In this document: piece after piece, positions 16,733 through 25,783 of the stretch
How the letters are laid out: each line of letters starts with the position of its first letter
Numbering within the stretch: position 1 is the stretch's first letter
From: Anaerolineaceae bacterium
Lineage (GTDB): Bacteria > Chloroflexota > Anaerolineae > Anaerolineales > Anaerolineaceae
Assembly: GCA_002702705.1 (NCBI GenBank)
Contig: PABH01000053.1
Location: 124,001-188,000, forward strand
Length of the DNA: 64,000 bases
Reading direction: 5' to 3'
Position numbers and translations under genes: made by a program
The notes under the pieces: generated by a model
Databases searched by the model: none
Told to the model about the DNA's origin: nothing
What the model saw: the letters and a program-made list of their open reading frames with translations, nothing else

Positions 16733-18835
16733 ATGAGACAGATTTTTCCAAAGCGAAAAAAAACAAAAAATAATACACTACTAAAATTAATCATCCTGGT
16801 TTTAACAGGAGCAGCAATCTTTGGCGCGTTGATTTTACCTATTTCATCACGCCCTTCCTCATATCAAATCACTGAAGGGAATGTTGCCTCTTTTGATATT
16901 CAGGCACCAAGAAATATTACGTATATTTCAGAAATTCTTACCAAGCAAAATAATGAACAAATCAAAAGTTCAATTCAAGCAATTTATTTGCCAACAGACC
17001 CCACTATTGCCAGACACCAGATTGATCGTTTAAGGAAAGCGCTAAATTATGTTTCTCTTGTAAGAAGCGATTCAAATACCAATCAAAATGAAAAAGTTGA
17101 TGATCTATCCGCATTAAATGACATTATTTTAGATAAAGATACTGCTTATTTAATTCTTAATCTTAGTGAAGAAACCTGGAATTCCATCCAACAAGAAAGT
17201 ATCACGGTTTTAGAACAATCACTTCAAAATACAATTCGTGAAAATCAAGTTGATGAAATTAGGCGTAAAATACCTGCATTAATTAGCTATTCATTTTCAC
17301 AGGAATCTTCAAGTATTATTGAAGATTTAATATCACCCTTTATTGTACCGAATTCACTTTATAGCGAAGAATTAACGCAGAATGCAATTACTGAAACGTT
17401 AGAGGAAACACCCCCCATCAACCAATCCTATTTTTCGGGTGAAATCATCGTGAGGCGAGGGGAAGTGATTGATGATTTGGCCTTTGAAGCGCTTAAACAA
17501 CTTAATCTTGTTAATCCAAAAGATCAAAATCAAATTTATTTTTCCGCAGCAGTTTTTTCGATTGTAGTAACAGTTTTATCAGGAATCTATTTTTATCGAC
17601 GTGAACTTGGTCGATCAAAAAAAATCAGAGAGCTTCTTGTCATTATCATTTTGTTTTTGTTATTTGTTTTTGCTGCAAAATTTTTAATCCCAAACCGCAC
17701 AATCCTTCCATTTATTTTTCCAATTGCAGGATTTACACTTGCCTTGGGTAGTTTGTTTGGATTTGAAGTTTCAATGTTTTTAACATTTGTGCTCGTGTTG
17801 ACCGTTTCATATGACATGCCAAACTTTGGCGAGTTAGTTCTTTTTTACATGGTACCAGCATTAAGCGGTATGCTGGTTCTGGGACAGGGAAGAAGGATCT
17901 CCATTTTTTTCCTTGCAGGCCTAGTAGTGGGAGTTGCTGGTTCAGGATCCATTATTGCCCTAAGAATTTTAGGAAATCAGACTGATTTAATTGGAATTTT
18001 TACGCTTGTATTGGCAAGTATGTTTAATGGCATGGCATCAGCTAGTTTGGGTCTATTGGTACAATATATTATTGCTCAATTTTTAGGTATAACCACCGCC
18101 CTCCAGTTACTCGAAATTGCTAGGCCAGACCACCCATTATTACAGCACATTCTAAAAAAAGCGCCTGGTACGTACCAACATTCACTCCAGGTGGCTAATC
18201 TCGCTGAACAAGCAGCCAAAGAAATTGGCGCGGATCAATTATTAACCAGGGTTGGTGCAATTTACCACGACGTGGGTAAAACTGTTAATCCAACTTTCTT
18301 TATCGAAAATCAAGTTAACGGTGCCTCAAACCCACATGATATATTAGATCCCTACACAAGTGCAGCCACTGTGATAGAACATGTAACCAACGGTGTGGAA
18401 TTAGCAAAAAAATATCATCTACCACTTAGAATTCAAAATTTTATGTTAGAACATCATGGAACGTTATTAACGCGCTATTTTTACGTAAAAGCAATTGAAA
18501 ATAACGGAAATGATGAAGCCAGTGTCTCAAAGGCTGATTTTATGTATCCAGGCCCCCCTCCTCAATCGAAAGAAACTGCATTATTAATGTTGGCAGATGG
18601 CTGTGAAGCACGTGCCAGAGCTGAAAAACCTCAATCAAAAGAAGAGCTATTAGTTGTTATTCAAAAAGTAATTGACTTTTGTCAAAAAGAAGGGCAATTA
18701 AACGACACAGAATTGACGTTAAAAGATCTAAAAACAATTGCTAATTCTTTTACAGAAACCTTAATAAATACCTATCATCCAAGAATTAAATATCCGGAAT
18801 TAAACAAACAACCAGTGACCAGTGATGCATCATGA
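16733..18835 (+). CDS. 7TM-HD family cyclic di-AMP phosphodiesterase (PgpH type)
   Basis: 700 residues. One N-terminal helix (about 16-36), an extracellular 7TMR-HDED region (about 37-260), a cluster of about seven membrane helices (260-455) and a cytosolic HD domain follow. HD residues: HSLQVANLAEQAA (about 483-495), YHDVGK (about 512-517, the HD pair), EHVTNG and EHHGT (about 575-579). The family hydrolyses cyclic di-AMP to pApA, controlling osmotic and wall homeostasis; no diadenylate cyclase gene is in the window. Neighbours ybeY (4-base overlap) and dgkA repeat the order seen in Firmicutes. No clear ribosome site precedes the ATG. Confidence 0.92.
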   Translation: MRQIFPKRKKTKNNTLLKLIILVLTGAAIFGALILPISSRPSSYQITEGNVASFDIQAPRNITYISEILTKQNNEQIKSSIQAIYLPTDPTIARHQIDRLRKALNYVSLVRSDSNTNQNEKVDDLSALNDIILDKDTAYLILNLSEETWNSIQQESITVLEQSLQNTIRENQVDEIRRKIPALISYSFSQESSSIIEDLISPFIVPNSLYSEELTQNAITETLEETPPINQSYFSGEIIVRRGEVIDDLAFEALKQLNLVNPKDQNQIYFSAAVFSIVVTVLSGIYFYRRELGRSKKIRELLVIIILFLLFVFAAKFLIPNRTILPFIFPIAGFTLALGSLFGFEVSMFLTFVLVLTVSYDMPNFGELVLFYMVPALSGMLVLGQGRRISIFFLAGLVVGVAGSGSIIALRILGNQTDLIGIFTLVLASMFNGMASASLGLLVQYIIAQFLGITTALQLLEIARPDHPLLQHILKKAPGTYQHSLQVANLAEQAAKEIGADQLLTRVGAIYHDVGKTVNPTFFIENQVNGASNPHDILDPYTSAATVIEHVTNGVELAKKYHLPLRIQNFMLEHHGTLLTRYFYVKAIENNGNDEASVSKADFMYPGPPPQSKETALLMLADGCEARARAEKPQSKEELLVVIQKVIDFCQKEGQLNDTELTLKDLKTIANSFTETLINTYHPRIKYPELNKQPVTSDAS

Positions 18836-19287
18836 CAAAATACTTCTACACTATTGAATTAAATGAATACAATCTTGAATTAAATTTTGAAAGAATAATA
18901 CATACAACTCTTAACTATTTAAAAGTCAAACCAAAATCAGAACTATCAATCGTATTTATTGATAATGACTACATGCAAGAATTAAATTCTCAATATCGTG
19001 GCTATGCGAAACCAACAGATGTCTTATCATTTGAATCTGGAGAAGAGGATATTGAAAGTGGAAATATGTACTTAGGTGATATTCTTATCGCTTATCCTTT
19101 TGTTGAACAACAAGCTATCAAATTAGGCAATCAACTCGAAAGTGAGTTAACTTTAATGATTGTCCATGGCATTTTACATCTTTGTGGTTTTGACCATGAC
19201 ACACCAAATAATAAAGAAACTATGTGGAAACATCAATATTCGATATTAGATTTATTACAAATACAACTAAACAAATTACCGGAGTAA
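18832..19287 (+). CDS. ybeY: rRNA maturation endoribonuclease YbeY
   Basis: 151 residues. The zinc motif HGILHLCGFDHD (about 115-126, three His ligands) is intact, and YRGYAKPTDVLSFE (about 55-68) is the second family block. YbeY acts in 16S rRNA 3' maturation and 70S quality control. It overlaps the upstream phosphodiesterase gene by ATGA, so translation is coupled. dgkA follows after 3 bases. Length is normal. Confidence 0.95.
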   Translation: MTKYFYTIELNEYNLELNFERIIHTTLNYLKVKPKSELSIVFIDNDYMQELNSQYRGYAKPTDVLSFESGEEDIESGNMYLGDILIAYPFVEQQAIKLGNQLESELTLMIVHGILHLCGFDHDTPNNKETMWKHQYSILDLLQIQLNKLPE

Positions 19288-19290
19288 TAA

Positions 19291-19659
19291 ATGATACCTT
19301 TTATTACAGATAGAATCCGGTCATTTAAACCTGCTTTTCAAGGCATATTGTTTATATTACGATATGAAAAAAACACTTGGATTCATCTTTTTGTTACGTT
19401 AGTTGTGACTGCATTTTCAATTCTACTTAAGATCAATAGCATTGAATGGCTATTTATCATAACAGCCGTGTTTATTGTTTGGTTTGCAGAAATACTTAAC
19501 ACTGCAATTGAAAAAACGGTTGATTTGATCACTTTAGAAAAAAACCCTCAAGCAAAGATCATCAAAGATCTTTCGGCAAGTTTCGTTCTATTATCGGCAT
19601 TATATGCTGTAATTAGCGGCTTAGTTATTTTTATTCCAAAGATAATCAACTTAATATAA
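19291..19659 (+). CDS. dgkA: Diacylglycerol / undecaprenol kinase family protein
   Basis: 122 residues with three membrane helices (about 36-53, 55-72, 97-118). The signature EILNTAIEKTVDLI (about 67-80) holds the catalytic Glu and Asn. Gram-positive-type DgkA proteins mostly phosphorylate undecaprenol, recycling the lipid carrier for wall synthesis; the neighbour set favours that role over diacylglycerol. GGAG precedes the ATG. It is the last gene of the operon, ending at a bidirectional terminator. Confidence 0.9.
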   Translation: MIPFITDRIRSFKPAFQGILFILRYEKNTWIHLFVTLVVTAFSILLKINSIEWLFIITAVFIVWFAEILNTAIEKTVDLITLEKNPQAKIIKDLSASFVLLSALYAVISGLVIFIPKIINLI

Positions 19660-19690
19660 AAAAATGGATTTTTTCAAAAATCCATTTTTT
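19659..19690. terminator. Bidirectional terminator between dgkA and the NarL-type regulator
   Basis: Perfect inverted repeat AAAAAATGGATTTTT (19659-19673) / AAAAATCCATTTTTT (19676-19690). T-runs flank it in both orientations, fitting the convergent gene arrangement. Confidence 0.75.
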
Positions 19691-19707
19691 TATATTACTT
19701 AAAGTAT

Positions 19708-20361
19708 TTACAGGTATTCTCGCAAATTATGTTCCACTGCGTAGGCAGCTGCCTCAGCGCGGTTTGACACACCTAATTTTGAGAGAATACTACTTACATA
19801 ATTTCTTACTGTCCCCTCACCTAAAAACAAAGCTTTTGCGATTTCTCGGTTCGTTTTACCTTCAGAAACCAACAACAAAACATGTTTTTCTTGTTGACTT
19901 AGACTTGCGAAAGCTGAAGCTTCTTCTTCTTTCACTGCCCGTCTAACTTCTTGAAAAACTCTTTGCGTTACGGCGGGGTCAAGTGCAGCTTCTCCACGTC
20001 CAACCTGTTCAATAGCACGCACCAAATCTTCACCGCCAATTTGTTTTAAAACGTATCCGGATGCGCCTGCTCGAATTGCTGAAAATAGCATTTCATCTTC
20101 AGCATAAGACGTAAGCATAATCACTTTAATATCCGGATAATTTCTAGTCACCTCTTCACAGGCTTCAATACCTGAAGACCCTGGCAAACGAATATCCATC
20201 AAAACGACATCCGGTAATAAACGCGAAACTTTTTCCAGAGCTTCTTTAGATGTACCTGCTTCACCAATTACTTCAAACTGCGGATGCCGATCCAATAAGG
20301 CTTTTAAACCCAAACGAACCACTTCATGATCATCTACCAGCAAAATTCGCTGCTTTGACAT
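19708..20361 (-). CDS. NarL/LuxR-type response regulator
   Basis: 217 residues. The receiver domain has acidic pocket D10/D11, phospho-acceptor D56 (LMD) and K106. The output domain (about 150-210) is a LuxR-type helix-turn-helix with [21 protein letters not shown] and [16 protein letters not shown]. It should activate or repress transcription when phosphorylated. ATG at 20361 follows AGGAGA. No histidine kinase lies nearby, so the partner is unlinked. The gene follows xthA by 12 bases in the same direction and is probably co-transcribed with it. Confidence 0.93.
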   Translation of the reverse strand: MSKQRILLVDDHEVVRLGLKALLDRHPQFEVIGEAGTSKEALEKVSRLLPDVVLMDIRLPGSSGIEACEEVTRNYPDIKVIMLTSYAEDEMLFSAIRAGASGYVLKQIGGEDLVRAIEQVGRGEAALDPAVTQRVFQEVRRAVKEEEASAFASLSQQEKHVLLLVSEGKTNREIAKALFLGEGTVRNYVSSILSKLGVSNRAEAAAYAVEHNLREYL

Positions 20362-20373
20362 TAAAAATCTCCT

Positions 20374-21135
20374 TTAATCTAAAATCAACGTTACCGGGCA
20401 ATGATCTGATCCTAAAACATCACCGAGAATTTGAACATCTTTTACGCGTGACATTAAGGATTCAGATACTAAAAAGTAATCCAAACGCCATCCAACATTT
20501 CGTTCGCGGGCTTTGAAACGATAAGTCCACCATGTATATTCTACCTTATCAGGATACAATTCGCGATATGCATCTTTGAATCCATTTTGTAAATACCTTG
20601 TGATCCATTCCCTTTCTTCAGGCAAAAAACCACTGGTCTTTTGGTTTGATTTTGGATTTTCCAAATCAATTTCGGTATGGGCAGTATTAAAATCTCCGGT
20701 AATGATTATGTTTTCTCCTTGTGAATGCAACTCGTCACATTCTTCAAGAAGTTTTTTGTAAAAATCCAATTTAAAATCTACTCGATCCTGACCACGTTGC
20801 CCATTGGGAAAATAAATATTGTATAAATAAAAATCGTCAAATTTTTTTCGGATAACCCTACCTTCAATGTCAAACTCCGGCACGCCTAATCCTAAACGTA
20901 TTTCTAATGGTGGTATCCGACTATAACTGGCAACCCCACTATACCCCTTCCGCTCCGCAGAATTCCAGAAAGATTGATAACCAGGCAATTCACGTTGCTC
21001 ATCAGGAATCTGTTCTGGTAATGCTTTAATTTCCTGCAAACACAAAACATCTGAATCGATTCCACTTGCCCATTCATAAAATCCTTTATTTAAGGCAGCT
21101 CTTAATCCATTTACGTTCCAAGTTGTAATTTTCAT
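20374..21135 (-). CDS. xthA: Exodeoxyribonuclease III
   Basis: 253 residues of the exonuclease-endonuclease-phosphatase fold. Seen: TTWNVNGLRAAL (3-14), LCLQEIKA (about 31-38, metal-binding Glu), YNIYFPNGQ (about 105-113), TGDFNTAHTEIDL (about 147-159), RLDYFLVS (about 223-230) and a terminal LGSDHCPV (catalytic Asp-His). It cleaves abasic sites and degrades 3' ends in base-excision repair. Length is typical. It is divergent from the receiver protein at 21213 and shares the 77-base intergenic region with it. Confidence 0.95.
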   Translation of the reverse strand: MKITTWNVNGLRAALNKGFYEWASGIDSDVLCLQEIKALPEQIPDEQRELPGYQSFWNSAERKGYSGVASYSRIPPLEIRLGLGVPEFDIEGRVIRKKFDDFYLYNIYFPNGQRGQDRVDFKLDFYKKLLEECDELHSQGENIIITGDFNTAHTEIDLENPKSNQKTSGFLPEEREWITRYLQNGFKDAYRELYPDKVEYTWWTYRFKARERNVGWRLDYFLVSESLMSRVKDVQILGDVLGSDHCPVTLILD

Positions 21136-21212
21136 TCGCTACTCTTTCTTATTGTTGCTGTGGTAAACTATAGTTAGTTGTCTTGGTATCATTGTATCAA
21201 TTGGAGAACAAA

Positions 21213-21608
21213 ATGTCGAAAAAAATTGTATATATTGAAGACGACCTCGAAATGATTGACTTGGTTAAAATGATCCTAAACAATAAGGGATTTGAGGTCA
21301 TCGGCGCTCATGGTGGCCGCCAAGGGTTAGAGGTAGCCGTTGCTGAAAAGCCTGACCTTATTTTACTCGATCTTATGATGCCTGACGTAGATGGATGGGA
21401 TGTTTATCACCAGCTTAAATCATCAGAAGAAACGAATAAAATCCCAGTTGTTGTAATTACCGCCAAAGCACAAGCTATAGATCGTGTTCTTGGGCTTCAA
21501 ATAGCCAAAGTGGATGATTATATAAGCAAGCCTTTCCGCCCTGCAGAACTCATTAATAGCATTTTAAAAATTTTAGGTGAAGAGGAAGTTCAACCCTTAG
21601 AAAAATGA
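21213..21608 (+). CDS. Receiver-only response regulator
   Basis: 132 residues from the ATG at 21213 (GGAGA upstream; an upstream in-frame ATG at 21183 lacks a ribosome site). A single CheY-like domain: D10/D11, phospho-acceptor D53 in LLDLMMPDVDGWDV, and K106 (SKP). There is no output domain, so it must act through a partner protein. The next gene (DUF192) overlaps by 4 bases, then comes a LysM/M23 wall hydrolase. This suggests a cell-envelope connection, which is inference. Confidence 0.92.
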   Translation: MSKKIVYIEDDLEMIDLVKMILNNKGFEVIGAHGGRQGLEVAVAEKPDLILLDLMMPDVDGWDVYHQLKSSEETNKIPVVVITAKAQAIDRVLGLQIAKVDDYISKPFRPAELINSILKILGEEEVQPLEK

Positions 21609-22003
21609 GTGTGGATTACACATTTAACATGCAGCAATTATATGCAATCTTCAAATCAAATGATTTAAATAACATAGTCATTCATTATGTAACACCATGC
21701 ACATCTTTCTTCTCAAAATTTCGGGGGTTAATGTTTAAAACCAATCTTGCTGAAAACGAAGGAATTCTTTTAATTCAAGAAAAATCAAATAAAATCGATT
21801 CAGCTATCCATATGCTATTTATGAACTTTGATATATCAGTCTTTTGGCTTGATACAAATTTTTTCGTAGTAGATAAAACAATCGCAAAAAAATGGCGACC
21901 ATTTTATATTCCAAAACATAATGCAAAATATGTTTTGGAGACCCACCCCCGAATATTCTCAATGATAAATATTGGAGATCAATTAAGTTTTGAAGAAATA
22001 TAA
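21605..22003 (+). CDS. DUF192 family protein
   Basis: 132 residues. The DUF192 pattern is clear: SFFSKFRGLMFK (about 34-45), NEGILLIQ (about 51-58), IHMLFMNFDISVFWLD (about 68-83), ETHPRIFSMINIGDQLSFE at the end. Most DUF192 proteins are small, often exported beta-rich proteins of unknown function; this one shows no signal peptide. It overlaps the receiver gene by ATGA and the next gene by 14 bases. Confidence 0.85.
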   Translation: MSVDYTFNMQQLYAIFKSNDLNNIVIHYVTPCTSFFSKFRGLMFKTNLAENEGILLIQEKSNKIDSAIHMLFMNFDISVFWLDTNFFVVDKTIAKKWRPFYIPKHNAKYVLETHPRIFSMINIGDQLSFEEI

Positions 22004-23372
22004 ACAAATAATTTTATTTTTCATTTTTCTAATGACGTTATCTTTTTCCAACTCAAACGTTTCTGCCCAAGAAGAAACGCCAAATTTACCTGTATATATT
22101 GTTCAACCGGGCGATTCCATTAATTTAATCGCCCTCAAATTTAATGTATCCGCAGAAGATTTAATGCTGGCAAACGGTATTTCAGATCCAAATTTTTTAC
22201 AGGTCAATGCCCAGCTCATTATTCCAGGAATATCAGGTGCATCGGGTGTTTTAGCATTTCATCCCGTTCAATTAGGGGAAACAGCTCTTTCAATCTCGAG
22301 AAAGTCAAACCTGAACATTGAATCTTTATATAAAATTAATCGCATAACAAGCCCGTCTGAATTTTATTTAGGCTCTAATATTATTTACTCACAACCAAAA
22401 GATTCTATCGGAAATTTTAATGAAGGAAGTTTTATAACGCAAATAAATAATCAAAACGAAATCGAAGCATCAATCATTAATCAGACCAACAAATGGGCAT
22501 TACTTCAACGGAATCAACTGGAATATTCTTGGCAGTTTTTAAGCGGTGATTTATATATAGACCCTAATAAAAATTCTGATCAATCACAAACAAATATTGA
22601 GTTTAATGGTTTACCGTTAACTCAAGGTAAAACAGCTTCGATAAAAATCTTATCCGCCCAAGAAGTTATTGTGGCTCGCATTAATGATTATCAATTAAAT
22701 TTTGAAAAAATAAACGATCAATTTGCCGCCATTTTCGGCATTCATGCCTTTCATCAACCAGGCTTATACCCAATTCATATTGAATATCTTGATCAAAAAA
22801 ATAATAAAATTACCATTGACCAATTTATCATTATTCAAAGTGGTTTTTATGTAAGCGATCCCGCATTATATGTGGACCCAAGCACATTAGACCCTGCCAT
22901 AACCGAACCAGAAGAAGATATATTACGTGAATTAACTTCTGGTATAACAACAACCAAATATTGGGATGGTTTATTTGTTCCACCTGTTGATGAACCAATT
23001 TGTATTAAATCTTGGTTTGGGAACAGAAGATCCTACAACGATGGCCCATTTGACAAATATCATACAGGTGTTGATTATGGTGTTTGTGCAAACCTAAATG
23101 TTTATGCCCCTGCTGCTGGAATTGTTGTTTTTAGCGGACCTTTGACGATACGCGGTAATGCAACCATTATCGATCACGGACTGGGCGTATATTCTGGATT
23201 TTGGCATCAAGAAAGCACAAATGTTAAAGTTGGGGATTTTGTAGAACAAAAACAATTGATCGGTACAATTGGAAATACCGGAAGATCTACTGGCCCACAT
23301 TTACACTGGGAATTAATTACTAATGGAATTCAAGTCAATCCCCTTGATTGGTTAATCACTCAATATCCATAA
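21990..23372 (+). CDS. Secreted LysM / M23 family metallopeptidase
   Basis: 460 residues, probable TTG start at 21990 (GGAG 12 bases upstream). Signal peptide about 1-26 (KKYK, hydrophobic run, VSAQ). LysM domains at about 35-80 (YIVQPGDSINLIALKFNV) and 92-137 bind peptidoglycan. A middle beta region (about 150-290) is unassigned. The C-terminal M23 domain (about 345-455) has HTGVDYG and GPHLHWEL, which carry zinc ligands, and NATIIDHGLGVYSGFWH between. It should cleave peptide cross-links in the wall, or act as a scaffold if the wall is absent. Co-transcribed with DUF192 and a receiver protein. Confidence 0.92.
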   Translation: MKKYKQIILFFIFLMTLSFSNSNVSAQEETPNLPVYIVQPGDSINLIALKFNVSAEDLMLANGISDPNFLQVNAQLIIPGISGASGVLAFHPVQLGETALSISRKSNLNIESLYKINRITSPSEFYLGSNIIYSQPKDSIGNFNEGSFITQINNQNEIEASIINQTNKWALLQRNQLEYSWQFLSGDLYIDPNKNSDQSQTNIEFNGLPLTQGKTASIKILSAQEVIVARINDYQLNFEKINDQFAAIFGIHAFHQPGLYPIHIEYLDQKNNKITIDQFIIIQSGFYVSDPALYVDPSTLDPAITEPEEDILRELTSGITTTKYWDGLFVPPVDEPICIKSWFGNRRSYNDGPFDKYHTGVDYGVCANLNVYAPAAGIVVFSGPLTIRGNATIIDHGLGVYSGFWHQESTNVKVGDFVEQKQLIGTIGNTGRSTGPHLHWELITNGIQVNPLDWLITQYP

Positions 23373-23424
23373 ACCTAAGGTATAATTTCTAATGGAAGAA
23401 CATACTATTTAAAAGAGACAAAAT

Positions 23425-24993
23425 ATGATGGTTATAAAAAATAAATTAAATGAAAATTATTGGGAAACAATAGACATAAAAGATAAAGATGTTGAAGTTC
23501 TCATTAATCACTTGTTTGAGATTGAAACCCCCCTGAATACAAATCAACTTTTAGAAGTTTTTATAAAAAATCGCATTTCAGAAGAAAAAGAGAATCTCAA
23601 AAAAATTTCTCGAGGCAATGCAGCAATTTTCAAGCCATCAGAGGATTATCAACTAAATCAAAAGATTTTATTTATAGATTCTGAGGTAAAAAATGGCGTT
23701 GTGATTGCAAAGCGAAAAGGTAATAATCCGGAAATTGACAATTTTGACGTTATTGATGTTAAATTTGATGACGGCAGAACAAAACAATATGCATGTAACT
23801 TAATAGAACATAAATTAAATTCTGTTTCGGAAGTCGAAAATCTCGATGAAACTTTGGATTTTGATTTTATTTACCATAATTACAAAAAAACTTTAAGCAA
23901 AAAACTTGGTCGGGTTCTTGAAAACAATGAAGACCTAGTACAAATTGCAGGGTTTTGGTTTCCAAGTTCACTTTTGGTAGATGTAAATATTGGTTATTTA
24001 AATTTATCAGAAGCTGTACTTGAAGTCGCTGGTGGTGGCCCACTAACGACCAAAGAGATCCTTGAACAAATAGAACTGCCTACTGATGCAAACAGCTTAT
24101 TAACCGAGTTTTCTTTAAATTATGCGCTCCAGGAAGATAAACGTTTTGATGAGGTGGGACCGGCAGGAGAAACATTATGGTTTTTGCATCGTCTAGAACC
24201 AGAAAATGTTAAGCAACAACCAAAACATTTGATTTTTTCGGATCTCCAAACCTATGAAAAAGAAAAATATAGCGAATCCTTAACTCAAATCAATGCTGGT
24301 GTATTTGATGAACTTGAAGATGATATGGACCAAAACGAATGCGCTACGGAAGTAGCTATTTCCATTATTTATCCCCATCTCGCTTCAGGGACGCTTCCTC
24401 TTTCAAAATGTTTATCTGATTTATTTCCAACTTCTTATGAGGCTCCTCGAATTCGATTCACAATTGTTGACGGAGATACCAAACAAAAATTTCCAGGTTG
24501 GGTTGTTAGAGAACATAAGTACGTGTATGGCTTAAAAGATTGGTACGAAAATAACTCTGTATTACCAGGTAGTACGATTTTTATTAAACAGAGCAAGACC
24601 CCTGGTGAGGTTATAGTATCTATTGGAAAAAAACGCAATACACGTGAATGGGTTAGAACAGCTGATGCCACTCCAGAAGAACAATTAAATATAAGCATGA
24701 ATCAACAGTTGATATCTACCGAATTTGATGATCGAATGATTATCGCAATTCCTTCTCCACAATCAATAGAAGTTTTGTGGGACAAATACAAAAATTATCC
24801 TCTCGAAAAAATATTACCAATAGTTATCCGGGAACTAGCAAAATTAACCCCCCAGGGAAATGTTCATGCACAAGAAATTTATGCTGTTATTAATATTATA
24901 AAACGCTGTCCTCCAAGTTATACGCTTTATCTTTTGGATAAAGACGAAAACATCGAGCACTTAGGGGATTTATATTACAAAATTAAACACTAA
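23425..24993 (+). CDS. Unrecognised protein with winged-helix-like segments
   Basis: 522 residues; I do not recognise a family. Visible parts: an N-terminal helical stretch (about 8-60, INHLFEIETPLNTNQLLEVFI) that looks like a winged-helix; a small beta-barrel-like region (about 65-130) ending in DVIDVKFDDGRTKQYACNL; a second winged-helix-like block (about 190-245, AGGGPLTTKEILEQIELP), like HARE-HTH/RpoE-delta domains; a mixed beta region (about 310-430) with FPGWVVREHKYVYGLKDWY; and a C-terminal helical block (about 445-520). There is no signal peptide or membrane helix. The pattern suggests nucleic-acid binding. The next gene, 21 bases on, also ends in a helix-turn-helix-like segment, so the two probably form a unit. 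Confidence 0.7.
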   Translation: MMVIKNKLNENYWETIDIKDKDVEVLINHLFEIETPLNTNQLLEVFIKNRISEEKENLKKISRGNAAIFKPSEDYQLNQKILFIDSEVKNGVVIAKRKGNNPEIDNFDVIDVKFDDGRTKQYACNLIEHKLNSVSEVENLDETLDFDFIYHNYKKTLSKKLGRVLENNEDLVQIAGFWFPSSLLVDVNIGYLNLSEAVLEVAGGGPLTTKEILEQIELPTDANSLLTEFSLNYALQEDKRFDEVGPAGETLWFLHRLEPENVKQQPKHLIFSDLQTYEKEKYSESLTQINAGVFDELEDDMDQNECATEVAISIIYPHLASGTLPLSKCLSDLFPTSYEAPRIRFTIVDGDTKQKFPGWVVREHKYVYGLKDWYENNSVLPGSTIFIKQSKTPGEVIVSIGKKRNTREWVRTADATPEEQLNISMNQQLISTEFDDRMIIAIPSPQSIEVLWDKYKNYPLEKILPIVIRELAKLTPQGNVHAQEIYAVINIIKRCPPSYTLYLLDKDENIEHLGDLYYKIKH

Positions 24994-25014
24994 ATCAGAT
25001 GAGGGAAGGTAATT

Positions 25015-25446
25015 ATGAGTGAAACCAAAAGATTTAGTCTTGTTAAGCCCACTGAAGATACGCCCTTTCAAATTGATTTTGACTGGTGGAAAAATCACGA
25101 CCAAAATTGGCGTGTATATTTGCATAGTTTTTTGTGCGATGAGCATAAACCATTATTTTCAGAAGAAGATACAGCAATTCTAATCGATTATATTGATCCA
25201 GACACGGCTGAAGTCGTTACAGTTGACGGCCTTCAACATGTTTTAATGACTCACTGTTCTAAAAAAGAAGATTTCTTGACTGATCACACAACCATGGTGA
25301 ATTCAGTTTTCCGAATCTTTATTTCGAATGGAAATGCCCCCTTAACAATTAAGGAATTAAGTAGTATAACTGGCAAGCCTGCAAGAACCATCTTACAAAC
25401 ATTGGCTGGAACGCAGGTTTACAAAGGGATAAGACCAGTTCATTAA
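25015..25446 (+). CDS. Unrecognised small protein with C-terminal helix-turn-helix-like segment
   Basis: 143 residues, ATG behind AAGGTAATT. The N-terminal half (1-75) is acidic with Trp-rich DFDWWKNHDQNWRVYLHSFLC. The C-terminal half has a probable winged-helix (NSVFRIFISNGNAPLTIKELSSITGKPARTILQTLAG, in part about 96-132). It follows the 522-residue unknown protein by 21 bases and should be in the same transcript. It may be a DNA-binding partner of that protein. No database family is recognised. Confidence 0.65.
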   Translation: MSETKRFSLVKPTEDTPFQIDFDWWKNHDQNWRVYLHSFLCDEHKPLFSEEDTAILIDYIDPDTAEVVTVDGLQHVLMTHCSKKEDFLTDHTTMVNSVFRIFISNGNAPLTIKELSSITGKPARTILQTLAGTQVYKGIRPVH

Positions 25447-25458
25447 TTATTTTAATAT

Positions 25459-25531
25459 GCCCCCGTAGCTCAATGGACAGAGCACCGGACTTCTAATCCG
25501 TAGGTTGTGCGTTCGAGTCGCACCGGGGGCG
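25459..25531 (+). tRNA. tRNA-Arg (anticodon TCT)
   Basis: Cloverleaf of 73 bases. The acceptor stem GCCCCCG (25459-25465) pairs with CGGGGGC (25524-25530), discriminator G at 25531. Anticodon stem CGGA/TCCG encloses the loop CTTCTAA, giving anticodon TCT (reads AGA). The T-arm contains GTTCGAGTC. A T-run follows (25534-25538). AGA is a common Arg codon in this AT-rich sequence. Confidence 0.95.
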
Positions 25532-25557
25532 CCTTTTTAAAAACATTTTCAATTATC

Positions 25558-25586
25558 TTGCATTGGAAGATATATAACTTTATATT
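25558..25586 (+). promoter_or_regulatory. Promoter-like element downstream of tRNA-Arg
   Basis: TTGCAT (25558-25563), 17-bp spacer, TATATT (25581-25586). It points at a short reading frame at 25612 that has its own ribosome site. It could alternatively drive hsp20 and lon further downstream. Confidence 0.5.
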
Positions 25587-25611
25587 TAAGGTTATATTAG
25601 AAGGTGGAAAA

Positions 25612-25689
25612 ATGCGATTGATTAAATGTTTATCTAGTCGAAATTTCACTGCAAATCTCTTAAATTGGATTGTTAAAAATCAACCCTAA
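25612..25689 (+). CDS. Candidate small protein (25 residues)
   Basis: ATG at 25612 sits 5 bases after AAGGTGG (25601-25607), the best ribosome site in this intergenic region, and about 20 bases after the expected start of the promoter at 25558-25586. The frame encodes 25 residues, beginning MRLIKCLSS and containing ANLLNWIVK, a likely amphipathic helix with a net positive charge. It ends with TAA at 25687. No homologue can be named. The promoter, ribosome site and start codon in register are the only evidence; conservation is untested. Confidence 0.35.
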   Translation: MRLIKCLSSRNFTANLLNWIVKNQP

Positions 25690-25783
25690 TTGTTATTATT
25701 TGTTTACCATCTTCTTTGTCCAATAAACAATATTATGATACATTAATAAATGAAAAAACAGACAAAGTCAAAAAAGGCTGATT

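Noticed and set aside
25507-25689. A 60-codon frame beginning inside tRNA-Arg
   Set aside because: Its first part overlaps the tRNA and lacks a ribosome site; only the inner 25-codon frame at 25612 has supporting signals.
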